Assembly: GCF_030297555.1 (NCBI RefSeq)
Contig: NZ_AP028136.1
Span: 1,816,610-1,880,609, forward strand
Origin: Polynucleobacter sp. HIN5
Lineage (GTDB): Bacteria; Pseudomonadota; Gammaproteobacteria; Burkholderiales; Burkholderiaceae
DNA length: 64,000 bases
Reading direction: 5' to 3'
Both the position numbers and the translations under genes were made by a program. Numbering within the stretch: the stretch's first letter is position 1; the number at the start of each line of letters is the position of its first letter. The notes under the pieces were generated by a model that saw only the letters and a list, made by a program, of their open reading frames with translations, did no database searches and had not been told where the DNA came from. Positions 46,747-54,331 of the stretch are shown here, one piece after another.

Positions 46747-49026
46747 CTAGGCCGCCTCTCTAGCAAGCTTTACAAACAAAATGGATACTTGGGCACCCAA
46801 TACGTCATCTCCTTGTTTGCGATTACGGATCTCGATTTTTGCACCATGATCATCAATAATTTTTTTCACGACCGCCAATCCCAATCCGGTTCCCTTTAAC
46901 TTGGTTGTTATATAAGGCTCAAATGCTCGTGCCAATATCTTAGCCTGAAAACCAGGTCCGCTATCGGTAATTGTCATACGCACCGCGGATCTATTTTGAT
47001 CGGCATCTTGAATTTGTACAAGCTCTGTTGTGATCTCGATGAGTTGTTGAGGCCGATTGGTTTCTAAACTAGCGTCTTGAGCATTTTGCAAAAGATTATG
47101 AATCACTTGCCGCAATTGGGTTGGATCGCCCATGACCCGCGGGCACCTAGAATCCAAGCGAACCCCAATATTGCTGCCCTCATACAAACCCATCACCTCT
47201 TGAATCAAACCATTTAAATCAAGACTTCCCAGGGTTGGGCTAGGGGTCTTAGCAAAATCTCGGAACTCATTGACCATTTGCTTCATAGCTTGCACCTGAC
47301 CAATAATGGTATTGGTGCTGCGCTCGATCATCTCATCCTGATCGGGGCTTAATTTACCAACCAGTTTTTGCTGCAGGCGTTCTGCTGATAGCTGAATAGG
47401 TGTTAGCGGATTCTTAATCTCATGCGCCAATCTCCTGGCCACCTCACTCCATGCGATCGAACGCTGCGCCGCAATGACGTCACTAATGTCATCAAACACT
47501 ATCATCTTTAGGCTGGGGGAAAGTTGGGTTCCCCGAACAAATAGGGTTGAGCCAAGATCACTTTCATATTCATTAACAGGATTGACTTGGATTTGCTTTT
47601 GCCACACTAACTCAGCTTTATTGGCCCCCTCCGTTTTAGCTGAAGTAATTAAATTTTGAGTGGCAAAGCCTTCACGGACAGCGCTATCGAATTCCGCAAG
47701 CTCGGCAACCGTACCAAGGGCCTTACCTGTGATTGGTAAGAGGTCTCGTCCTAATATTTTTGCCGCTCCGGGGTTGCTTGATGCCAAATTAAAGTTGTTA
47801 TCAAAAATGCAAACGCCAGCCGTTAAATTACCCAGCACGGTCTCCAAAAAGGATTTCGATTCCTGAAGCGAATCGCGCGCATCGGAGAGCTGCTTGGTCA
47901 TCACATTAAATTGACGGGTCAGCATACCCAACTCATCGCCTGTATCAAGTTCGGGCTTAGGGCTTAAATCGCCCTGTGCCACGGCCTGGGTGCCGCGCAA
48001 GAGCATCAATAATGGTTGCGCCAATTGGCGACCCAAGAGAAGCGCCAAGGTCACCGCAACAAATAGAGCAAAAAAGAGTGTTAGGGTGAGCGTGCCGATA
48101 TACATCTTGCGCAGCCCAATGCGCCCAAGGGCCTTCTCTTGGTATTCGCTATACGCAGACTCCACTGCATAAATATTTTTAGCCAATGGCTCGGGAATGA
48201 ATCGGACCAGCTGTAAGAAGTACTTATCATCAACATATCTAGAGGAACCGGTCTTACTTGGAACGGCTTTTTGGCGAACAATCGGGACAATTGCACGTAC
48301 ACGGTACCCGGGCTGGCCCTTCGTAAGCTCAATCTCATCGAGAAAGGTGATGCCGTTTTTCTGAAAGGCCTCGGCCACGACCTCAGCACTGGGCGCTGGG
48401 AAAAATTGTTGGGGTCTAGATTCGGTACTGAGAATCAAGGTGCGCTGCATATTAAATAAGCTCACCTCTTGTATCCCAAACTGATTACGTATCTTGGCAA
48501 CCATGCCCCCAACCTGTTCTGAGCTCGTACCCGGCGGGACCTGGACCACCTGTTCTGCAATAAACTTTCCTTCTGCCAGGATTTCTTCTTGGGCAATGCG
48601 CAAGGTCACACGGCCTAATTCCAAGCCGGAGTTCAGGGCAGACTCCACCTTGACGTCAAACCAGGTCTCAATACTTTTTGAGACAAACTGCCACGATACG
48701 CTATACAAAATAAGTCCTGGCACCACCCCAACCAAGGCAAAAATCATAGCGAGCTTTGCAATTAAGCGCGTGCCAAATCGACCCTTGCGCCAACGAATGC
48801 CAATAACCACCGCCAAAATAATGATAGTGAGCAAGAGCAAGATACCCACCACAATATTGGCGGCATACAACCAAATGAAGTATTGATCAAAGAACTCGGT
48901 ATTGGATGTGGCAGTAGATAAAAGAAGCAGCAAAATCAACGCAATCAGGCCGCTTAATAATGTGACTAACGGTAGGGCTCTGCGCTTAATAAAGTCTTTA
49001 TTGCTCAGGGTAAATATAGAGCTCAT
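46747..49026 (-). CDS. NtrY-like sensor histidine kinase
   Basis: 759-residue inner-membrane kinase. Three N-terminal helices (about 15-35, 48-70, 88-110) and one at about 310-330 enclose a periplasmic sensor region; a HAMP domain (RGTQAVAQGDLSPKPEL) and a PAS-like stretch (ICIFDNNFNLASSNPGA) precede the HisKA motif RRLAHEIKNPLTPIQLSAERL and the HATPase with ITDSGPGF and GTGLGLAVVKKII. It forms a pair with the downstream response regulator. The family senses nitrogen or redox cues in other bacteria; the signal here is not known. Its start overlaps the DUF4390 gene by 1 base. Confidence 0.92.
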   Translation of the reverse strand: MSSIFTLSNKDFIKRRALPLVTLLSGLIALILLLLLSTATSNTEFFDQYFIWLYAANIVVGILLLLTIIILAVVIGIRWRKGRFGTRLIAKLAMIFALVGVVPGLILYSVSWQFVSKSIETWFDVKVESALNSGLELGRVTLRIAQEEILAEGKFIAEQVVQVPPGTSSEQVGGMVAKIRNQFGIQEVSLFNMQRTLILSTESRPQQFFPAPSAEVVAEAFQKNGITFLDEIELTKGQPGYRVRAIVPIVRQKAVPSKTGSSRYVDDKYFLQLVRFIPEPLAKNIYAVESAYSEYQEKALGRIGLRKMYIGTLTLTLFFALFVAVTLALLLGRQLAQPLLMLLRGTQAVAQGDLSPKPELDTGDELGMLTRQFNVMTKQLSDARDSLQESKSFLETVLGNLTAGVCIFDNNFNLASSNPGAAKILGRDLLPITGKALGTVAELAEFDSAVREGFATQNLITSAKTEGANKAELVWQKQIQVNPVNEYESDLGSTLFVRGTQLSPSLKMIVFDDISDVIAAQRSIAWSEVARRLAHEIKNPLTPIQLSAERLQQKLVGKLSPDQDEMIERSTNTIIGQVQAMKQMVNEFRDFAKTPSPTLGSLDLNGLIQEVMGLYEGSNIGVRLDSRCPRVMGDPTQLRQVIHNLLQNAQDASLETNRPQQLIEITTELVQIQDADQNRSAVRMTITDSGPGFQAKILARAFEPYITTKLKGTGLGLAVVKKIIDDHGAKIEIRNRKQGDDVLGAQVSILFVKLAREAA

Positions 49027-49613
49027 TATTTGCGCCCCGTTACAGAGCTCATCGATGCGTTAAACGGAAAGCGCAACCACTCACCGCTTAAGGACCAGTC
49101 TCGGCTATTAAGTGCATCCACCTGAAAAGGTTTTGGTAACTTTCCAAGGTCCAAGGTCATTCTTAACGCAGCCTCATATTGTTTATCCGCATCGATCGCG
49201 GTGGCCTCAATGACGCTCCACCCACCAATCGTGCCAGCGATCCGCAATGCCTCCACCAATGAGTTCGCGTTTAATGCGAGTCCTCCCGCGTTGATGCGAT
49301 ATTGATTAATGAGTGGTTGATGCGAAAGGCGTACTTGACGCTGAACATTAACCGCTTTTTCATCAAACCAATACCAACGACTGCGGGTCAACTCGAACTG
49401 AACCAGAAAGTGGAACGTTACTCCTTTTTTTAGGGCGTTTTCTAAGCCAGGCGGTAGTTCAATTCCAAAATTGGCGTTTAATAGCCAGGCGCTTTCAACC
49501 TTTTCTAACTCTGCCTGCTTCACCTTGATGACTTGTGCTTGGGCAGGGCCGGTCAGGCACACCGCAATCAGGCAAGCCAGTCCCCACAGAGAATGTCGTA
49601 AGAAGGTGGTCAT
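49026..49613 (-). CDS. DUF4390 exported protein
   Basis: 195 residues with a signal peptide (residues 1-26, SLWGLACLIAVCLTGPAQA). The body is a beta-rich domain of the DUF4390 family (LNANFGIELPPGLENALKKGVTFHFLVQFEL, then RSRWYWFDEK). Members are found immediately upstream of an ntrYX-like pair in betaproteobacteria, as here; a role in signal input to the kinase is an inference. It overlaps rsmB by 4 bases and the kinase by 1 base. Confidence 0.82.
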   Translation of the reverse strand: MTTFLRHSLWGLACLIAVCLTGPAQAQVIKVKQAELEKVESAWLLNANFGIELPPGLENALKKGVTFHFLVQFELTRSRWYWFDEKAVNVQRQVRLSHQPLINQYRINAGGLALNANSLVEALRIAGTIGGWSVIEATAIDADKQYEAALRMTLDLGKLPKPFQVDALNSRDWSLSGEWLRFPFNASMSSVTGRK

Positions 49614-50860
49614 GGTTGATGCTTTTTTAATAAGCCATAAAAAAATCCGTCGTGATACTCGCTTGGCAGCAGCTGGCCCGGCGCTTCTAATCGTAAAGCA
49701 TTTGAATGGTCTTTCACAAACCGGGTGATTTGCTCTTCACCCTCTTCAGGAAAAATAGAGCAGGTTAAATACAGTAATGTGCCGCCATTTTTTAGCATCA
49801 TCCAGGCATTCTCGAGAATAGTCCGTTGGGTCTCCGCCAAGCGCTCTATATCCTCCGATCTTCGTAAAAAGACAATATCAGGATGACGACGCACAATTCC
49901 AGACGCAGAACAAGGAACATCCAACAGGATCTTGTCAAATAAATTGCCATCCCACCAATCCCGTCGACTAGCGTCGCCTGTGATTACGTGCACTTGATCA
50001 TTGAGAAGCCGAAGCCGGGTAAGCGTATTCACAATTTTCTTCGCGCGCTCTGGATCGATCTCAAGCGCAATGAATTCTGCTGGCTCGGCAAGAATTGTCT
50101 CCAAAAGGTGCGCGGTCTTTCCTCCGGGTGCAGCACACGCATCTAACAGCCGTTCGCCTTTCTGTGGGCTCAATAGGACTGGGGCAAGCTGAGCTCCCGC
50201 ATCCTGAACTGATACGGCCCCTTTCATAAACTCGGGTAACTGGGAAACGGGTAGCGGCGTATCAATGATCACCGCGCTCTCTATTGGGGCACCAGCGAGC
50301 TCAGCAATGATTTGGTAGGTAATGCCCGAACCTTCCAACTTCGCGACATAATCAGCGCGCGTATTAATCATCTGATTGGCCCGCAAGGTGAGCGGGGGTG
50401 GCATTTGTTGATGGCTACAAATACTCTCCCACCGATCTGGATATGCTTCCTGAATTCGCCTTAGCCACCAGTCTGGATACGGGAGTCCAAACCGACTTTT
50501 TAGGGCGCTAGCGTTTTGCGTCGCAGTGGCGACTTTGCGCAATACCGCGTTAATGAGTCCTTGGGCATGCTTTGTCTTGGGCGACATCCCCGCTGCCTTC
50601 ACTGCCTCGTTCACAATGGTCGGAACAGTGTACTGGTTTTGAGCGCCCCCCTGATTCTTGATCAGCATTGCTGCAACCGTCAGGAGCGCATCAAGTTCCT
50701 TGCTGGGCTTTTTGCTCACATAGTTAGAAATAAGCGCTTGGGCATGATTCCAATCCCGCAAGGTCGCATAGGTCAGGCTTTGGATTGCAGGCCGCTCTGC
50801 TTCATTCAATACGTCGAACAATGTTGTTAAAGAGCGCCCCTCGTGCACCACCTGCATCAA
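49610..50860 (-). CDS. rsmB: 16S rRNA m5C967 methyltransferase, N-terminus uncertain
   Basis: SAM-dependent RNA methyltransferase with an N-terminal NusB-like domain. The catalytic part shows CAAPGGKTAHLLE, IALEIDPER, DVPCSASGIVRRHPDI and LTCSIFPEEGE with the nucleophilic Cys. The first in-frame ATG (50860) leaves about 20 NusB-domain residues unencoded: the same frame continues upstream with APLAQLILATKKVL-like sequence but contains no usual start codon before a stop at 50969-50971. A run of ATGs at 50919-50925 is one base out of frame, across a six-C tract; see findings. The 3' end overlaps the DUF4390 gene by 4 bases. Confidence 0.9.
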   Translation of the reverse strand: MMQVVHEGRSLTTLFDVLNEAERPAIQSLTYATLRDWNHAQALISNYVSKKPSKELDALLTVAAMLIKNQGGAQNQYTVPTIVNEAVKAAGMSPKTKHAQGLINAVLRKVATATQNASALKSRFGLPYPDWWLRRIQEAYPDRWESICSHQQMPPPLTLRANQMINTRADYVAKLEGSGITYQIIAELAGAPIESAVIIDTPLPVSQLPEFMKGAVSVQDAGAQLAPVLLSPQKGERLLDACAAPGGKTAHLLETILAEPAEFIALEIDPERAKKIVNTLTRLRLLNDQVHVITGDASRRDWWDGNLFDKILLDVPCSASGIVRRHPDIVFLRRSEDIERLAETQRTILENAWMMLKNGGTLLYLTCSIFPEEGEEQITRFVKDHSNALRLEAPGQLLPSEYHDGFFYGLLKKHQP

Positions 50861-50933
50861 GACTTTTTTAGTCGCAAGTATTAGCTGGGCCAGGGGGGCG
50901 CTGCGCTTAGCAACCCCATCATCATTGGGAATC

Positions 50934-51794
50934 TTAGGCAGGATAGCGTCCCGTTCGTGCCATTTCCATCAGGCGATGGACGCGCTCTTCTGTTGCTGGA
51001 TGGGTTGAGAATAATTGCGAGATTCCAGAGGCGGTCAGCGGATTCATGATCATCATTTGTGCCGTCTCCGGATGATGCTCTACCGCATTAAATGGAATAC
51101 CCTTCGCATAGCGATGGATCTTTTCTAAAGCGGATGCAAGTGCCTCTGGATCCTGGGCAATCTCCGCACCGCCCCGATCGGCCTCGTACTCGCGGGCGCG
51201 TGAGATGCTCATCTGAATTAATCCAGCAGCCATTGGAGCCAATAGAGCAACTAGTAGGCCAGCAATCGGATTGCCAGAACGACCATCCGATTGGCGATTT
51301 CCAAACAAGAGCGCCATGTTCGCAATCGCTGAAATAGCGCCCGCCATCGTCGCAGCAATAGTTGATATCAAAATATCGCGGTGCTTTACATGCGCCAACT
51401 CATGGGCCATCACCCCACGCAACTCGCGGTTCGACAAAATACGCATGATGCCGGTTGTGGCAGCAACCGCAGCATGTTCAGGATTACGGCCCGTTGCAAA
51501 TGCATTGGGCGAGTCTTCGTGAATTAAATACACTTTAGGCATTGGTAGTTCGGCTTGTGCTGCCAACTCTTGAACCATGGCATAAAACTGGGGCGCCGAA
51601 TGTTCATCAACCTCTTGCGCATTAGTCATGCGCAATACCAATTGATCGGAATACCAATAACTAAAGAAGTTCATGGCCAAGGCAAAGAGTAGGGCCATCA
51701 CTACGCCCTCTCGCCCACCGAGTATGCCGCCAATCACGATAAACAAAGCAGTGATTGCGGCCATCAAGATCGCTGTTTTGACTAAATTAAACAT
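50934..51794 (-). CDS. htpX: HtpX-type membrane M48 metalloprotease
   Basis: Inner-membrane protease of envelope quality control. Zinc-binding HExxH is [11 protein letters not shown]; two N-terminal helices (residues about 5-40) and two helices after the active site ([40 protein letters not shown]) anchor it, and [12 protein letters not shown] supplies the third zinc ligand Glu. Start ATG 51794 (MFNLVKTAI) is the family start; an in-frame ATG 16 codons upstream would add a charged, non-conserved tail. 286 residues. Downstream is rsmB. Confidence 0.95.
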   Translation of the reverse strand: MFNLVKTAILMAAITALFIVIGGILGGREGVVMALLFALAMNFFSYWYSDQLVLRMTNAQEVDEHSAPQFYAMVQELAAQAELPMPKVYLIHEDSPNAFATGRNPEHAAVAATTGIMRILSNRELRGVMAHELAHVKHRDILISTIAATMAGAISAIANMALLFGNRQSDGRSGNPIAGLLVALLAPMAAGLIQMSISRAREYEADRGGAEIAQDPEALASALEKIHRYAKGIPFNAVEHHPETAQMMIMNPLTASGISQLFSTHPATEERVHRLMEMARTGRYPA

Positions 51795-51848
51795 CGCCTT
51801 ATCTCCATTATTTCTAAACGATCGGGTTTGAAGTCCCCTCAAATCTTC

Positions 51849-52835
51849 TTATGAAAAACACTGTGTCTTTTCGTTGGCTCTTCCTAAAAACCACTGCCGC
51901 CCTGTAATCTTTTTACCTCCTGCATTCTGTACCTCAAGCAGCTCAATCGCACGATCCCCGCACTGAACCAAAACGCCTTCCTCGCTTGTACCTAAAATCG
52001 TGCCGGGTCTTGCATTACATGCATCACTCACCACCTTTGGAACACGGCTTAGCCACACTTTCACACGTTCGCCATCGAGCTCTGTGCTTGCGCCGGGTGC
52101 TGGATTGAGTGCGCGCACCTTGCGATCTATCAACTCGGCAGCGTTAGTCCAATCCAGTTTTGCCTCGCTTTTCAGAATCTTATGGGCATACGTCACTTGG
52201 CTTGGATCCTGTGGATGCAATATTAAGTTGGGGGTGTCGGCAATGTGTTTCAAGGCCTTAACGATTAACTCGCCGCCCAAACACGCTAAGCGGTCATGGA
52301 GTGTTTGGGTGGTATCGTTATTTGAGATCAACAATGCTTCATCGATTAAAACGGGGCCAGTATCTAAACCGGGCTCCATTTCCATAATGGCCACTCCAGT
52401 TTTGGAATCGCCTGCCTCAATCGCTCGCTGAATTGGAGCAGCCCCGCGCCAACGCGGCAATAGTGAGGCGTGGATATTAAAACAACCCCTGCGACCGGAG
52501 CGCTTGGCCATTTCCAAAAATGCCGCCGGCAGAATAAGGCCGTAGGCAACTACGACGACTGCCTCAAAATTCATCTGGTCTAATGCAGCCAGAGTCTGCT
52601 GAGCCTCCTCTAGCCGCTTCTCATCCTTGTTCTGCAAATGCAGGCTTTGTGGCTGGAATACTGGAATATGGTTAGTCTTCGCAAGACGCTTGACTGGACT
52701 TTCTTGTAATTGCAAACCGCGACCCGCCGGGCGATCGGGCTGGGTTAGAGCAGCCACCACTTCGTGACCCGCTGAAAGTATCGCGGCCAATGCAGTGGCG
52801 GCAAACTCTGGGGTGCCAGCAAAAATAATTTTCAT
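51849..52835 (-). CDS. fmt: methionyl-tRNA formyltransferase
   Basis: Formylates initiator Met-tRNA with 10-formyl-THF. The formyltransferase core has FAGTPEFAA (4-12), NIHASLLPRWRGAAPIQRAIEAGD and MEMEPGLDTGPVL; the C-terminal OB-like domain follows from about residue 210. Start ATG 52835 (MKIIFAGTPEF) is used since an upstream in-frame start adds 8 non-conserved residues. The product is 328 residues (E. coli 315). It is 10 bases downstream of def, the classic def-fmt pair of formyl-methionine processing. Confidence 0.97.
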   Translation of the reverse strand: MKIIFAGTPEFAATALAAILSAGHEVVAALTQPDRPAGRGLQLQESPVKRLAKTNHIPVFQPQSLHLQNKDEKRLEEAQQTLAALDQMNFEAVVVVAYGLILPAAFLEMAKRSGRRGCFNIHASLLPRWRGAAPIQRAIEAGDSKTGVAIMEMEPGLDTGPVLIDEALLISNNDTTQTLHDRLACLGGELIVKALKHIADTPNLILHPQDPSQVTYAHKILKSEAKLDWTNAAELIDRKVRALNPAPGASTELDGERVKVWLSRVPKVVSDACNARPGTILGTSEEGVLVQCGDRAIELLEVQNAGGKKITGRQWFLGRANEKTQCFS

Positions 52836-52845
52836 GATGTCTCGC

Positions 52846-53361
52846 TTAGCGAAGACCAACCATTTCTTTTGCCCGCTTTTTCAGTTTTGCTGAAATTCGA
52901 CTCTGCTTTAAGGGTGACAAATACTCAACAAATACTTTGCCTTGCAAGTGGTCCATTTCGTGTTGCAAACAGACTGCCAGTAAACCATCGGCCTCGAGCT
53001 CAAATGCCCTGCCATCTTGATTTAAAGCCTTCACCCGAATTCGCTCGGGACGCTCTACCTCATCAAAAAATTCAGGGACGGACAAACACCCCTCGCGCCA
53101 TGATTTCTTTTCAGGGCTAGCCCACACCACTTCTGGATTAATAAACACCATTAATTGGTCACGCTCCTCGGAGGTATCGATCACAATAATGCGCTCATGA
53201 ATATCGACCTGAGTGGCCGCAAGCCCAATCCCTGGGGCTTCATACATGGTTTGTGCCATGTTCGCGACAATGGTTTGGATTCGCTCATCAACGACAGTGA
53301 CCGGCTTGGCAACCTTATGCAAGCGCGGGTCGGGATAATGAAGGATAGGTAAAACAGGCAT
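52846..53361 (-). CDS. def: peptide deformylase
   Basis: Removes the formyl group from new proteins. The three motifs are [17 protein letters not shown] and QHEMDHLQG, giving Cys and two His metal ligands and the catalytic Glu. At 171 residues it is normal. It is followed 10 bases later by fmt on the same strand, and is divergent from dprA. Confidence 0.97.
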   Translation of the reverse strand: MPVLPILHYPDPRLHKVAKPVTVVDERIQTIVANMAQTMYEAPGIGLAATQVDIHERIIVIDTSEERDQLMVFINPEVVWASPEKKSWREGCLSVPEFFDEVERPERIRVKALNQDGRAFELEADGLLAVCLQHEMDHLQGKVFVEYLSPLKQSRISAKLKKRAKEMVGLR

Positions 53362-53432
53362 ATCCCAATTATCTTACAAACAAATCCGCCCGGCCCTCTA
53401 GTGCAGCCTTTTTACTCTCGTAACAATGAGGG

Positions 53433-54128
53433 ATGCACAAGCAACTCCAATCAACCGCTAATTTTCGAATTCAATCGATCACACAAGAGTGTTCGCATTA
53501 CCCAAAACGCTTATTGGATCTAAGTGACCCACCAAAAAGACTTTTTTATATCGGGGACATTCAGTTATTGGCACAGCCCATGCTAGCAATAGTAGGGGCG
53601 CGCAAGGCCTCGCCCTCTGGACTCTTATTGGCGCAGCACTTTTCCAGCGCCCTGGGACTTGCTGGCTATCACATTATTTCCGGGATGGCCTACGGAATTG
53701 ATGGCGCCGCCCACCGGGGCATCTTGGATCTTAGGGCGGCCTGCAAAACCATCGCGGTTTGCGGCAATGGACTTGATCGTACTTATCCGCCTGAACATCA
53801 CGAATTGGCAACCCGCATCGCATTACAAGGCCTTTTACTCTCCGAATACCCACCAGGAACCTGCCCAAAAGGCTTTCATTTTCCAAGGCGCAATCGAATC
53901 ATCGCCGCCCTCTCTTTAGGAGTTGTGGTGATTGAGGCTGCCCAAAAATCAGGGTCCCTAATTACGGCCTATTTAGCCAGCTCGCTAGGAAGAGAGGTTT
54001 TCGTTTTACCTGGGTCGATTACATCACCCCTTTTTGAGGGGTCACACCAACTGATTCAGGAAGGGGCGAAATTAGTTAGGGGCGCCCAGGATGTGCTTGA
54101 AGAATTACCCAGCATCCGCTTTCATTGA
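53433..54128 (+). CDS. dprA: minimal DprA/Smf DNA-processing protein
   Basis: Loads RecA on incoming single-stranded DNA during natural transformation. The Rossmann-like core is present: IVGARKASPSGLLLAQ, SGMAYGIDGAAHRGIL, TIAVCGNGLDRTYPPEH, FPRRNRIIAALSLGVVVIEAAQKSGSLITA, and FVLPGSI. It has only 231 residues; the usual 370-400 include an N-terminal SAM/HhH domain and a C-terminal winged helix, both missing here. The core looks intact, so it is probably functional, not a pseudogene. It is divergent from def and lies alone before topB. Confidence 0.9.
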   Translation: MHKQLQSTANFRIQSITQECSHYPKRLLDLSDPPKRLFYIGDIQLLAQPMLAIVGARKASPSGLLLAQHFSSALGLAGYHIISGMAYGIDGAAHRGILDLRAACKTIAVCGNGLDRTYPPEHHELATRIALQGLLLSEYPPGTCPKGFHFPRRNRIIAALSLGVVVIEAAQKSGSLITAYLASSLGREVFVLPGSITSPLFEGSHQLIQEGAKLVRGAQDVLEELPSIRFH

Positions 54129-54200
54129 GCTTAAATCCATGTAAGTCATTGAATTCAAACATTTTTATTGTGTCTCGAGGTTACTAGCCTGGGAGCTTGT

Positions 54201-54230
54201 TTGACTTTTTACAAAGACCTGGGCTAATAA
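54201..54230 (+). promoter_or_regulatory. topB: candidate sigma-70 promoter of topB
   Basis: TTGACT (54201-54206, 5/6 match to the -35) and TAATAA (54225-54230) are 18 bases apart, in the 203-base gap before topB. The alternative -10 AATAAT (54226-54231) matches 5/6 but gives 19-base spacing. The rest of the gap holds only AT-rich sequence. Confidence 0.4.
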
Positions 54231-54331
54231 TAAAAAAGGGGGTGGAGAGGGTTTCTTTCAAAAAACGTTTAAATTAGTCTTCCTTTTAGTCCATATCCGG
54301 GCGCAGAAAACTTATCTTAATTAGGCAAAGT

